A DNA stretch of 64,000 nucleotides from Bactericera cockerelli (Eukaryota; Arthropoda; Insecta; Hemiptera; Triozidae): NCBI GenBank assembly GCA_024516035.1, contig CM044961.1:15923756-15987755 (forward strand), given 5' to 3'. Of the stretch, positions 1 to 10,410 are shown one piece after another. The notes beneath the pieces are model-generated. The model had not been told where the DNA came from. It did not search any database and worked only from the letters and a program-made list of their open reading frames with translations. How positions within the stretch are numbered: position 1 is the stretch's first letter; every line of letters begins with the position of its first letter. Both the position numbers and the translations under genes were made by a program.

Positions 1-219
1 CTGACCACTGACCACTGACCACTGACTGATCATCGCTCTACAGCCCAAACCGTAAGTCCTAGGAAGCTGAAATTTGGTAGGTAGCTTTGTCTTATAGTCT
101 AGATGTGCAATAAGACGGGATTTCTCGAAACTCCCACTACAACACCTGCCATTGGCGAAAAAGGATTTTTTGCTTTCACGGCCATGCCTCGGCCCGCAAA
201 GCGGGCGACAGCCCGCTAG
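1..219 (+). mobile_element. Helitron-like element, 3' terminal part
   Basis: The segment begins with a short tandem run of CTGACCA units and ends with a GC-rich hairpin (GCGGGC at 201-206, GCCCGC at 211-216) followed at once by CTAG and then T. A GC-rich hairpin next to a CTRR end with no target duplication is the 3' signature of Helitrons and their non-autonomous relatives. A second copy of the same end lies at 34541-34566. The left end is outside the window. No Rep/helicase coding is visible, so this would be a non-autonomous copy. The hairpin sits closer to the end than is usual, so the assignment is inference. Confidence 0.5.
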
Positions 220-359
220 TATTTCATAGAATGCAGAAAAATATGCTTGAAAACTATCATCGAGAAACAAACAATCATTCATTTGACTGGCCTTTAATTA
301 ATTCCAAGGAAAATAATTATCAGAAATAAATAGCTAATTACTATTTGAGTACAAGACGA

Positions 360-877
360 CCCTACACGGTCAACACTTTTAAGATTTTGAACATCATTTT
401 TTGAGACTTACCTGGTTTGTTTACCCAGAAGATCATGTGATAAAAAATCGTAAAATTATTTTTTAGCATCCTTGGGTTGGCCGCCAACTTTTATCAAACT
501 TGCCCATGTCTGTGCCAAAATTTGTTCGGACAAATGTCGAGTGTTTCAAAGTGTAAAAAATTTACATGAGAATTTTTTTTCTATTCAGGTGTCAAAAAAG
601 ATGCCACACCAAACCGTAAAAAACAAAGTAGTGTAGCTAGAAACATCGAAATTTTGTTGGCTTTCTGCAGAAATGTTCAGAATCAACTCATCTTAAACAG
701 GAAAAAAGTTCTAACCTGAAGAATAAGCCAAAGTCGAACTTTTTCAGAAAGTTGCAAAAAATCACTTTGTGCAGTTATAAAGGCGAATCCGAAAAAACGG
801 ATTCCAGATCCGGCCTGGAAATGTCGTCAGTAATCTACCATTAACGGGTGTAAACGTTTTTTTGGTCCACCCTGTAT
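360..877. repeat. Transposon-like remnant ending in a CCACCCTGTA terminus
   Basis: Non-coding AT-rich sequence that ends at 868-877 with CCACCCTGTA, the same terminal motif that bounds the inverted-repeat elements at 2629-3236 and 46632-48298. I did not find the matching ACAGGGTGG end on the left, so either only one end survives or the left border is unrecognisable. No open frame of note. Confidence 0.3.
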
Positions 878-1151
878 ATTATTTACTCACTTTGGGGACT
901 CAGGGGGCCAAATCTGTGATCCAAATACATATTGACCTTAGAAAAATTAAATACGTACTGCTAAAACTATATCTTAAAAAAAAGACAACTTGGTACATTC
1001 ACATTTTCCCAGCTTATTTACTTTTGTTATTCATAATGTTTCAGTAGTGTATGAACCTATATTTTCGTACAAAAAGAACTGATATCCCCCCAAAAACACC
1101 ACTTCGTGGTTAAAAAAAGAAGAACGCCTCACTCAAAAGAATGATTATAAT

Positions 1152-1558
1152 TAGCTAAAAATAAATGATATCAAATTGAGAACACCTTACCACCTCTCTT
1201 TCTGTATCTCTGCACTCCTCTCTGAATTTATTCCTCTTATGTTTCTCTTTCTTTATCCTTTCTAGGGGTCATCCCAAACTTGATTTCTCTTTAAATTTAC
1301 TTGTTGCACGGCAATAAAAAAGGCGGTCGCGGTGTAATTTTCTCGATTCAAATCAAATAAGTTCAGAAAAATCATACTCCGACCGCCATTTTTTATTGCC
1401 GTGCAACAAGTAAATTTAAAGAGAAATCAAGTTTGGGATGACCCCTAGAAAGGATAAAGAAAGAGAAACATAAGAGGAATAAATTCAGAGAGGAGTGCAG
1501 AGATACAGAAAGAGAGGTGGTAAGGTGTTCTCAATTTGATATCATTTATTTTTAGCTA
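1152..1558. repeat. Fold-back element, near-perfect inverted repeat (about 178-bp arms)
   Basis: The left arm runs from 1152 to about 1329 and the right arm from about 1380 to 1558. They are reverse complements with almost no differences, separated by about 50 bases. Both ends carry TAGCTA next to AAAAATAAATG. The arms contain no open frame; they hold a pyrimidine-rich stretch and the motif GTTGCACGGCAATAAAAAA. A transcript through it would form a long perfect duplex. The near identity of the arms implies recent origin or gene conversion. A similar outer motif (TTAGCTAAAAATAAATG) occurs alone at 19751-19767. Confidence 0.75.
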
Positions 1559-1559
1559 T

Positions 1560-2137
1560 TAGTTTCTAAACACAAATGGAAGAGTCAATACTCTCAAATA
1601 TACAGTTAGTTATACATACATAAAATAATATATAAATAAAAATTATATAATTATGTTGCGTAGACATTGGATATTACCTATTTAATTGTGCAGTAAAGTA
1701 CGGACAGATTAATATAGCTATTGTATTTTTTTTTTTTTTTTTTTTTCTGCTGAAATAGTTAATATATTTGTAAAGTTCTAAAGTAGGTACTAATAATGAT
1801 CTCTGGTCGGTAATACTCATTATCCATGCTGAAACTATTTCGTCTAATTACCTGAGATATTCTCCCTGGTGTACAGGAACTTTGCGAAGCCACCACTACC
1901 TAAACTTTCAACTCTACGTAACTTCTGTGCTTAAACTTTGGAAACTAATGCCAAGATACTTTCTCAACTTCACGTCTGGGACACGGTAGTTAGTCAAACT
2001 TTCATCATGTTGGTTCTGACTCCGCCAGGTATGTACGTACTATTATTATTCATCAAGTTTTTTGTTTGTATTTAAATGAGAACTTAATGTACAACAAATT
2101 GCGTATAATAATAATAATAATAATAATATGTAATACA
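1560..2137. other. Non-coding interval with simple repeats
   Basis: AT-rich sequence with a T-run near 1728-1746 and an (AAT)n run near 2107-2128. No gene, RNA or recognisable transposon end was seen apart from these simple repeats. Confidence 0.5.
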
Positions 2138-2280
2138 GTTGAGCTCAGATTTAAGAGAACCATTTGCGGGTCAAATTTAACGCTCTATAAGGGAAACTAA
2201 CATATCTATAAGAGGAACCTGGATATAACAGAAACAATTTCCGGTTCCTTGAGTTATCTTGAATCCCCAGGATCGTGTGT
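2138..2280. repeat. Possible pogo/Tigger-like MITE remnant
   Basis: The text ACAGTTGAGCTCAGATTTAAG, then GAACCTGGATATAACAG and CCGGTTCCTTGAG, resembles terminal sequence of pogo/Tigger-type elements (CAGTCGAACCTCGATATAA style). A clearer version is at 50418-50490. It is degenerate and no second terminus was defined. The call rests on motif resemblance only. Confidence 0.3.
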
Positions 2281-2628
2281 TTTTATGCTCCTTCTTTTGA
2301 AGAGAAGGGTTGAAAATAACGCAGAGGGAGATTGAAGGCAGAATGTGCAACTTTAGTTGACTGTAACCATTCTAGAGATAAATCAATTCGTCAGCAAGTT
2401 AATGCATTTTTATTATATTAAACTTCTTGGCTGAATATGAGAAAGATATCCGTCCCTGAAAATCCATAGCAAAACAGAAATACATAGATGCATAATTGTG
2501 TTTACCTCAAGAGTGGCGTTATAATTACTCAAACCCGCCTGACTACAGTCTACCATGCTTCGGAAACTCAACTCAGATCTTCAGGTTCATTTTACTTTAG
2601 GACGTAATATTCCTATACTCGTACAAAA

Positions 2629-3236
2629 TACAGGGTGTCCCATAATAAACGAGACATTCAAATATCTCGAGAACTTCTGAAGAATGAAAAAATCTGTTCA
2701 AGATCATTTTCATAGCTCTAAAAGGGACATTTGTTGGTGACCTCTAAAAGTTCCTCGGATGATCCCTTCAAGGTTATTTTAAAATCAATTTTATAATTTT
2801 AAATAGCATCCCATATTTTCAATGACATTTTTGAGATCTACATAAAATTTTAGGTTCAAACAAATTCTTTTAATTTTTGTCACACCTAGTTTCACACCTT
2901 TTAGGGACTGTGAGATTTTTTTCAATCTATGTCTAAGTCTAAGATGGGAAAAACCTCATACTCCAAAAGGTGTGAAACTGACAAACTGGATGTGACAAAA
3001 AATTTAAGTAAGATTTTTTTTTTTTGATTTCAAAAATGTCATAAGAAAAAGGGGGTGCCATTTAAAATCTAAAAGGGGACCTTGAAATAACTTTGAAAGG
3101 GTCATCCGAGAAACTTCTAGAGGTCACCATTAAATGTCCCCTTTAGAGCTATGAAAATGATCTCGAACAGATTTTTTATATCGTCAGAAGTTCTCGAGAT
3201 ATTTGAATGTCTAGTTTATAATGGAACACCCTGTAT
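2629..3236. mobile_element. Inverted-repeat element with ACAGGGTG ends
   Basis: The element starts TACAGGGTGTCCCATAATAA and ends with the near complement TTATAATGGAACACCCTGTA. Long diverged arms (about 2630-2915 and 2950-3236) pair over nearly the whole length, with a small loop around 2916-2949. TA lies at both edges, compatible with a TA target. No coding capacity. It is an older relative in architecture of the larger element at 46632-48298, which has the same terminal decamer. The arms have accumulated substitutions and small indels, so it is not a recent insertion. Confidence 0.7.
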
Positions 3237-3895
3237 ACATAAGTACATTAAGACCAAAAGAGAATTTTTATTTGACTTTAATACCTGATACATAATTTAT
3301 TACCCAGGGAAAATATATTATCGAGGAAAAAATTCAAATCTGAAAGTATAAAACCTGTACATCCTCATGTATGAATCACAACAAGGGAAGATCATATTTC
3401 ATTTTTATTATTTTGTAGAGTGGAGACTTAGGTACCCATTGTAAATTCATAGGACCTCACTATAAAAAAGGTAAAGGCTGGTTGAAAAAATTGCAACCCT
3501 TTGCAACCCACCCTAATAAAATTTGTGAACTAGTAAGAACATTTTTATAAAATTTATAAATATAGATTTTATCCTTCTATTTTACTTCCGAGCATATCTA
3601 AGCCATTGTTTGTTTTTGTAAAATAGGTATAGTCAAATTTTGCTTCGATTTAAATGAATTCATAACATTCTGGACATCTGTCTGTCGATTGGTCGAGAAT
3701 CTATGGTCATTCCTTGCAACTTCTTCGCAGAGTTGAAAATGTAAAAATAACACCAAATTATTACTTTATCAAAAAATAACGTTTGTTCAAATCTGTTTCG
3801 ATTTTTTTTTGAGATACTCAACAACAACAAAAAATCTCAGAATAAGTTTAATATGGGTATCGATGGTTGAAAGTTGCTTAATTTTTATGGTGAAC
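3237..3895. other. Non-coding interval
   Basis: AT-rich sequence between a fold-back element and a SINE. I saw no gene, structured RNA or element end. Confidence 0.5.
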
Positions 3896-4275
3896 TAGTC
3901 ACGAATTCAGCCTCCGTGGCGTAATGGTTGTGACTACTGCCCGTCGTCCAGAGATCCTGAGTTCGATTCCCGGTTGGAGCAGACTTTTCGCACAGGGAAA
4001 TCTGTTCCCTCCGAACATGTGAGGCTGGCAATTCCGGCCCTACCCAGGCTGGGTGAGGTTAATGTGGGTAGCTGGTACGATTCCCAGCGAATGGAGGGTA
4101 AACCCCCGTCCTGTCTACCTCAAGTCAGGACGTTAAAACCAAATAGAATCAATGGACATGAAAGGAGCCTAGACATTGGATCTGGGCGTCCATATAATCC
4201 TCTCACCACCGTGATTTAGGTATCAATACCTATCTCACGGACACGGAATAATTATTATTATTATTAGTCACGAAT
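3896..4275 (+). mobile_element. tRNA-derived SINE (family T1) with 11-bp target duplication
   Basis: The head (about 3909-3980) is tRNA-like, with a box A region (TGGCGTAATGGTTGTGACTA) and a box B (GAGTTCGATTCCCGG). The body follows: GGCTGGCAATTCCGGCCC, then CTGGGTGAGGTTAATGTGGG and GAATGGAGGGTAAACCCCC. The tail ends in an (ATT)n run. The element is flanked by TAGTCACGAAT at 3896-3906 and 4265-4275, an exact 11-bp duplication marking target-primed insertion. Other copies are at 27304-27600 (+) and 62440-62620 (-). The body is shared with the 5S-headed SINEs, for example at 16752-17024. It is not a functional tRNA gene, because no acceptor stem closes. Confidence 0.85.
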
Positions 4276-4440
4276 AAGTGATGCGTCCATTACTGGGCAC
4301 CTGGGCAGTGTATTTTTCTTCTTTGTTTAACCTCAAATTGAATCAAGTTTACCTGCCCGAGACGTGGCCGTGGGGGTTTTACCTTCCAACTGCGATATAA
4401 TTACTAACCTATAATATACTTGGGTACCTATAACAATTTT
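4276..4440. other. Non-coding interval with possible SINE scrap
   Basis: A short stretch near 4365-4395 (CCGTGGGGGTTTTACCTTCC) resembles the 3' part of the 5S SINE family in reverse. The rest is unannotated. Confidence 0.3.
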
Positions 4441-4605
4441 TTCTTTCTTTTTTCTTGCGAGAGGAGGCAAAATCTTCTATGGTTCAAGACGAAGTGCGGG
4501 GTTCCAGCGCTGGAAACAGTGCGCCTTACCCGCTAAAACCCTCCTCTCCATCACCACGAACATACCCGGAACCATATAGTACATTACTTCAGGTTGGGTA
4601 TAACA
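4441..4605 (-). repeat. Dispersed repeat with T-rich end (copy 1)
   Basis: Starts with a pyrimidine run followed by GCGAGAGGAGGCAAAATCTT and continues through CCCGCTAAAACCCTCCTCTCC to CCCGGAACC. The same series of motifs is found at 23480-23660. The leading T-run would be a poly(A) tail on the - strand, suggesting a retroposed sequence of unknown class. Confidence 0.5.
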
Positions 4606-5019
4606 ATGCACTCATTAAAAACAAATTTATTTTTCTATTTTTAGAATTCTAGGTTATAAATTAATATACTTCGAAACATAGAAAAGAAAACATAGTGAAA
4701 CATACAAATAATATACTATATCTAGAAGAACTATTATTATTATTTCAGTAAGAAATAATCCAGAAGAAGTTGTAAAACCCCAGCTAGTCCCTTTGCAGAA
4801 ATAGGGACAGGCGCCTTGTTCTTTTGTTTCATGTACTTCGTGTCAGGGACTAATTATTCATTAGTCTCGCGGGGACCAGTGGTGACTAAATACGGTTTCA
4901 AAACTGTAACTGGCACGTATAAGAGAGAAAAATGCAGATTTTTCATTTCTTTTCTTATTATCATCATCATCGACCGTGGCATCTTAGAAATGTCGCGAAA
5001 GAAATCTCTTGGAAATGTA

Positions 5020-5285
5020 GGTAATCCGTGGTAAGATAATCGCTTTCCATGCGGAAGATCCCGGGTGCAAACTTCAAAGCCGACAAACAATATGTATTCA
5101 AAATTTGGTTACAGTTGTGTGCGACAGCTTCTGGTTTGCTCGTGTTGACTTAGCACCTGAATGGGAAGTATGTCACTTCTTACCAGTCAGAGGGCAGGCA
5201 TACCTAATACTACGGCATGGAAAAGCTACAACCCAGACTACAGACTCTGCTGAATCAATTTTTTTCCCCTATTTTACGGCGTTGT
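5020..5285 (+). mobile_element. tRNA-derived SINE (family T3), diverged copy
   Basis: The degenerate tRNA-like head (TCCGTGGTAAGATAATCGC, then GATCCCGGGTGCAAACTTC) is followed by a body also found at 18880-19170 and 26013-26315: CAAAATTTGGTTACAGTTG, GTTGACTTAGCACCTGAATG, GGAAGTATGTCACTTCT. Three copies of the same head-body combination in one window show it is a SINE family and not a tRNA gene. Confidence 0.7.
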
Positions 5286-5326
5286 AACTAGGCCGTTAGC
5301 CTATGGTTCACGCCGGATCCTCGAGT

Positions 5327-5641
5327 TTACATTTTTGTGAAAATATTTGCAGCTTTAAGATATGAAATAAGAGAGTCATTTCCCGACTGGTCATCTAGTA
5401 AGGAGGGTTTAGAGAGGAGAGAGACTCGATGATGATGAAGGTTAGGGCTAGTCATGATGTGTTGGACGGACAGATTGGATAGGGTGTCACCACAGTGGCA
5501 AGAAGGTTGAGTAGATCCAGTGAACAGGTAGCTGTGTGTTAGTCTTGTGTGCCCTATCCTCATCTTGTTAAGAACAATCTCCTCGGCACGATAGCTTCTA
5601 TTACTAGAGTACCATGGATCTATTTTTTGTCTGATAATCAA
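5327..5641 (-). pseudogene. LINE ORF2 C-terminal fragment (jockey/I group)
   Basis: A 104-residue frame on the - strand includes the segment VLNKMRIGHTRLTHSYLFTG followed by PSCHCGDTLSNLSVQHIM and PNLHHHRV. The I-G-H-T-R-L-T-H motif followed by a Cys/His cluster (C-x-C-x9-H) is characteristic of the C-terminal region of jockey/I-type non-LTR retrotransposon ORF2 proteins. Reverse transcriptase and endonuclease sequence is absent around it, so this is a 5'-truncated dead copy, the usual product of incomplete reverse transcription. It is a different lineage from the LINE at 56.1-60.4 kb, whose C-terminus lacks this motif. Family assignment is by recognition; exact clade unknown. Confidence 0.75.
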
Positions 5642-5644
5642 TTA

Positions 5645-6320
5645 GACTCATAATTTTTCTTCTCTAGATATTCTGTGACATTATCCTTGCTGTGATGATT
5701 TAACCTAAAATGCATCGCGGGTCACTCACTGGTTTGAGAAGCGCTGATGACGCTATCAAGTGAAATAAATACCCTGCAAGAACACCGTAAGGTAAGCAGT
5801 AATTAAGAGTAATTACTGCATAATTATTACAACTGTATTAGAGTTATGTAGGAAAACAATTAGTTCCTGGTATGTTAAGGCTCCTTGAGATTGTGTGTCA
5901 CGTAATTAGATTATTTCGCCATTGTAGGCAATTTTTAACAAGAGAACGATGAATTTTCACTATCCTTCTAGGGTCTCTCATGGTCAGAAACTCAGAAAGA
6001 GACTCAGATATATAAAATATATCTCAAGAGATATCATCAGACTAGAGGAGAGGCAAAAGGAAATTTTAAGAAAAAGATGACGAAGAAAGCAAACTTTGAA
6101 ACTACTTTGTTCGGTTTATTGAAAAGTTTTCTCTTAATGCCGAGCAAATACAGACAAGATACAGAAGAATGTTACAAGGAGAGTTCATTTCATTTTCTAT
6201 TACAACTTGGGCAACAAATCTTCAGGTATGAGAAGAAACTTGATCATGAAGATGGACATTTTATTATTATCATTATTATTATTTGTGATATTATATTATT
6301 TTTATAAGTCCTTTAGTTTT
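5645..6320. other. Non-coding interval
   Basis: No convincing gene. A 76-codon frame at 6077-6307 ends in a low-complexity ATT-rich tail and shows no recognisable domain. An (ATT)n run lies near 6262-6285. Confidence 0.4.
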
Positions 6321-6322
6321 TA

Positions 6323-6620
6323 TGACCAAATTATGAAACAGGATTATATTTAATCTAAGTGGACTCTATCCCTTAACACGCCCTCTTGTGGGAATTTCAA
6401 CCAATTACAGAGAACCACATGTTATAATTATCTGAGTCAGCTCACAGTGTCCTGTCCAATTGTCCTCTTAACTAAGGGCAGAATTGATATTACCTCTGTG
6501 GCACTAAGTCACGGATTTCGTACTGTGTAAGATAGGGAAAACCGACGCTAAGCAATGACTTTATTCATTGTCTATTAATTTCGCCCTAAATCTAATCTTG
6601 TTTCATAATTTGGCCCTTAT
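6323..6620. mobile_element. MITE family A, copy 1 (about 298 bp)
   Basis: Inverted ends TGACCAAATTATGAAACAGG and its complement (CTTGTTTCATAATTTGGCCC) bound non-coding sequence. The same ends recur at 24152-24304, 24340-24572, 51432-51585 and 51592-51728. Next to the ends lie AGATAAGCCAGAC-like and CAACCAATCACAG-like motifs shared across copies. The multicopy structure with matching inverted ends indicates a small non-autonomous DNA transposon. The superfamily is not determined because target duplications were not clear. Confidence 0.7.
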
Positions 6621-7540
6621 ACGAGTAGAGTTAAAACAAAGGAAGGAATATTTACCATCTTCTACATGAGGCATATTCTGAGAGCAATGCCTGCTTTACA
6701 AAACAGACTACTTAATGATAATGATAACAACTATTAACAGTGCTTTAGCAAAGAAATAAATTGAAAATCAAACAGTAGTAGGTACCTATACTACCAAAGT
6801 TTTGACAATTAGGTATAAATCTTGTATCCTTTGGCATTTTGCAAAGAAATAGAAATAGGCTCATTCACACAATTTCTGCACTACCTTTGTACCACCTAAA
6901 AATTTAACTAGGTATGTCCATTTGAGAAAGAAATTGATTGGATTTACGGGTGATCCCTGTGCCAATCATTTTCTTTACCAAAAAATTGCTCTAGCCATTC
7001 AAAGAGGAAATGCTTCTTCCATCCTCTTGCAAGTTTTTTTATATATGAAAAATAAAACATTTACCTATATTTAAAAAAATAATTGGTTTTTAAGATGCTA
7101 CCATTGCTACCTACTTAGTTTCCTATACGTACATAATACCTATATATTATGTCCTTGCTATAAACTTTATCATTTTATCTACAAATGTATGATACGTACA
7201 TACAGCTTACTACTTTTTTAAACTACTAAGAGAAATCCCAAAGTGCCTTTTTGCATCTATGCAAGTTAATAATGTAAGTTTAATAACTTTTCTCATCAAT
7301 ACAGCGCACTTTCTTTAGTACATAAAATCTTTCTTCGTGATAATATATGAGTACCATGTGCGCTTTCAAAAAACGTCATGAGTTCGTTAATTTTTCATCT
7401 TGTTAAACTTTCCTAACAAGTCACGAGAGGAAAAATAAAGGAGCTCAAAAAGTAGAGTGAAGTCACGTGACTGATTAAGTCCATTTCTCTCTCCTTGGTT
7501 TAGGGACGAGGAGACGAATCTCAGTCCCATGATGTATGGA
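6621..7540. other. Non-coding interval
   Basis: AT-rich sequence with GTACCTA-type short repeats. I saw no gene or defined element. Confidence 0.45.
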
Positions 7541-7554
7541 GCACAAGGACACAG

Positions 7555-7663
7555 ACAGGAAGGAGGAAGAAGGGAGAGAGAGGGAGGGAGAGAGGGAGGG
7601 AGAGAGAGAGAGAGAGAGATGGAGAGAGAGAGAGAGAGGGAGAGAGAGTGAGAGAGAGAATGA
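7555..7663. repeat. Purine-rich (GA/GGGA)n low-complexity tract
   Basis: Runs of GAGAGAGGGAGGGAGAGA-type sequence. They create open Leu/Ser-rich frames on the - strand that are artefacts of composition. Confidence 0.9.
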
Positions 7664-8451
7664 AATAGCCACTTAAGAACTTCTTGGAAAAAGAATCACG
7701 TAACAAAGTGGGATTTCATTTTTTGTCAAATGGCCAAAACAACAAATCAGAGAGAGCTCTAATTGAAGGACTTACTGTATTATATCTCTTAACTCTTTTC
7801 TTAAGAATTTGCGAAAGAAAAACACACTAGTTTCGTACACTAGTTTCGTCTTTATCAAATGATTCTTTTCCGTGATTTTATTACTGTGGCGGCACGGGGC
7901 AGGTTATGCAGCAGGTTATACAGGTTAGTGGAGATGACAGCTGCACCTTCCGGCTTTTCCTTCACGATGAACTGGGGACCTGTTGAACTGCACTCGAAAT
8001 TACAAAAAATATTATGAATAAAATATATATATTATTATATAAATATATATGTATTATTATATAACTATTATTCATAATAATTATGTAATAACTTACTTAT
8101 GTATTACGAAATTACATAGAAGACAGTGTTAAGTGGCAGAGAATGCCTAAGGCATTAACTTCGCCCCGGATTACAAGACAATTGTAAATTTAAATACCTA
8201 TATTTTTTTCTCTAAATTTTATTTTGTAAATATTGTTAAATTTTTTTCTCTGTTGATAATTTATTGTTGATTGATTGTCCCTATATAAAAATAAAGTGTA
8301 AATAAATAAATAAGTCAGCCATGGCACATTGAATTTCCAAGTTCTCTTTCTGTCACTGAAGTAAAGAATGTTCAGCGTGATTTGGACTTGGATGGTTCCT
8401 GACAATTTTGATCCAAACGTTCGTGATGCTCAGTTTCCCGCCCAAACCAGG
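7664..8451. other. Non-coding interval
   Basis: AT-rich, with a TATATATTATTATATAAATA-like stretch near 8020-8070. No gene recognised. Confidence 0.45.
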
Positions 8452-9731
8452 CTGGTGAGTAGTGATGGCCGCGAACTGCGAGGCGAGGCGAACTGTTCGC
8501 GCGAACTGCGAGCGCGAGTTTAGCAAAAACTCGCCTCGCACCTAAAAAAGTTCGCGCGAGGCGAACTGTAAAAAAACTCGCCCCGCGCGAGCGCGAACCG
8601 TCATTTCTGCGAGGCGAGGCGAACTAGTTCGCGCGAACAGTTCGCAGTTCGCGCTAAATACTATGGTAATCCCATAGGGAAACTTTTGCAATAGGAGCGT
8701 TTTAATAGATCATTTTATTAGAATTAAAAATACCAAGCGGCTTTTTTTGAAAAGTAAAGCCATTTGGAATTTTGGGGTGCTGCCACATAAATTGGACTAA
8801 CATGGGATTTATAGATTCGCAGTTTCAGTATTTATTGAGTTTGAGTTTCTTTACCATGCCAATCATAAGAATTATTTTAGAAATGTGTCATGCTTTTCAT
8901 TGTGTACGATCAAGGACTTGAGAAATCTTCCCTTTTTCTTTTTCGTCCGGGCGTGCTGCAGTTCCGCAGCTCCCTAGCACCGGCCGTGCCTATAATTACA
9001 TATATTCCATTGTTTAGTGTAGTGCAAATTTTGACTGTTATATTTTCAGTAATTACTAAACCTACAAACTAGAATCTGGACAAAGGTAGGTTTTTCAAAG
9101 ACCATTCCAATTCCAAGAAATTGATAGGTAACACACCGCTCCATCAAGTATAAATAACGAACCGAAAATGAATGACTCATTCTTATGAAGATTAAATTGA
9201 AAAGGAGGAAGGCAAAAATTCAACCCTTAGATAGACAATACAATAAATGAAGAAAGAAGTTGTAGTTAGTTTTTCGTGTGAAAGACAATATTAATGGGCA
9301 TCTTGGCATGATTTGGATACCTAACATTAAAAAATCCTTCCCAGATTAAAAATTCCTATAGCTAGGTATGTGTACTGTGTCCCATATTTGATATGTTTTT
9401 CGGTCGAACGACTTGTGAACATATGCATTAAATATATCAAAAGAATTGTTAAAAAACAGAGATTTTATTATTCCTTTTTAAAGAACGATTCTGCATTGTT
9501 TTCATACTTTTTTAGCACTAGACACTCTGGAAGCGCGGGGCGAACTGTGCGAACTAAACTCGCGCGAACTGCGAGGCGAGGCGAGCGCGAACCGACGTAA
9601 GCGCGAGGCGAGGCGAACTCAAAATTTTGCGAGCGCGAGTTTCAAAAAAGTTCGCCTCGCGCCCTGCGAGGCGAGCGCGAGTCAAGCCAAAGTTCGCCTC
9701 GCCTCGCGCTTTTGCCATCACTACTGGTGAG
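8452..9731. mobile_element. Non-autonomous hAT-type transposon with 8-bp target duplication
   Basis: The element proper is 8460-9723 (1264 bp). Its ends are TAGTGATGGC and GCCATCACTA, and it is flanked on both sides by CTGGTGAG (8452-8459 and 9724-9731). An 8-bp duplication with short inverted ends is diagnostic of the hAT superfamily. Both subterminal regions (about 8470-8660 and 9530-9715) are packed with GC-rich, CpG-rich repeats of GCGAGGCGAACT, GCGCGAACTGCGAG and their complements, in sharp contrast to the AT-rich interior. hAT transposases bind clustered subterminal repeats, so these probably represent binding sites. The interior has no transposase frame, so mobilisation would need an autonomous partner. 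Confidence 0.85.
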
Positions 9732-10300
9732 GTCATTGTGTTTAGTTGTTTTGTGAGTTTTTAGCAAATTGAGGGCAAAACTCCCGTCTCAAATGACCAA
9801 ACCTATATTAGATGTTAAAGAGACGTTAAAAAAATATTCATATTTTTTCCTTGTAATAATATAAGTAAGAAAAAACAATTGAAAGAGAAAGTATGTTTTA
9901 CTACAGTTTTCATATAAAAAAGTGTAAATTATTCATAATTAATTGCACTTGAAATTCCGAAACACCAGGCTTGAAACTTTTAGAAGCATTTTGTTTTTGT
10001 ACCATTATTTTTTTATAAAACAGACATATATTTTCATTTTCAACAATCAACTGTAAAAAAACATTTTTATAGGAATGAATACCTTTTCTTCTTCTTTTTC
10101 GTTCAGAAATATTCACAGGGTGGCAGTGACTACAGATTCAGGTAGGTAATTATTTTTACTCGGAGCTGTTCTCAGATTTCTACTTCTAAATTGTTTTATT
10201 TAATTTCTTGAATTTTGAGATCTGACGAAAATTGAAAAAAAAAAAACATTTTTCTTTCTTTTCATATAACAAAGATAGTATATACCTATAATTTACATAA
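9732..10300. other. Non-coding interval
   Basis: AT-rich. An isolated ACAGGGTGG at about 10115 resembles the terminal motif of the ACAGGGTG elements, but no partner end was found. No gene seen. Confidence 0.4.
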
Positions 10301-10304
10301 TCTT

Positions 10305-10410
10305 CGTCAAGCAATAAGGGTTGGTATTCGGAAGGAAAGGCATCCAGCCGTAAAATGTAGAAGTACCTAACCAGGAGTGCCAGAACCAAGCAACCTCAAC
10401 CATGAGGAAG
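10305..10410 (+). repeat. Dispersed repeat with AAAGGCATCCAGCCGTAAAA core, copy 1
   Basis: The core AAAGGCATCCAGCCGTAAAA is followed by GTAGAAGTACC, CCAGGAGTGCCAGAACCAAG and AACCTCAACCATGAGG. Related copies are at 38503-38650 (+), 34815-34925 and 34998-35045 (-), and 26800-26885 (-). Part of it (AAGGGCATCCAGCCGTAAAA) forms the tail of the T1 SINE at 27550-27600. It is a multicopy module of unknown origin, probably a SINE or retroelement tail domain. Confidence 0.65.

Noticed and set aside
3909..3980. Functional tRNA gene
   Set aside because: Box A and box B are present, but the acceptor stem does not close, a SINE body follows and an 11-bp target duplication encloses the whole. The same reasoning applies to the T2, T3 and T4 heads.
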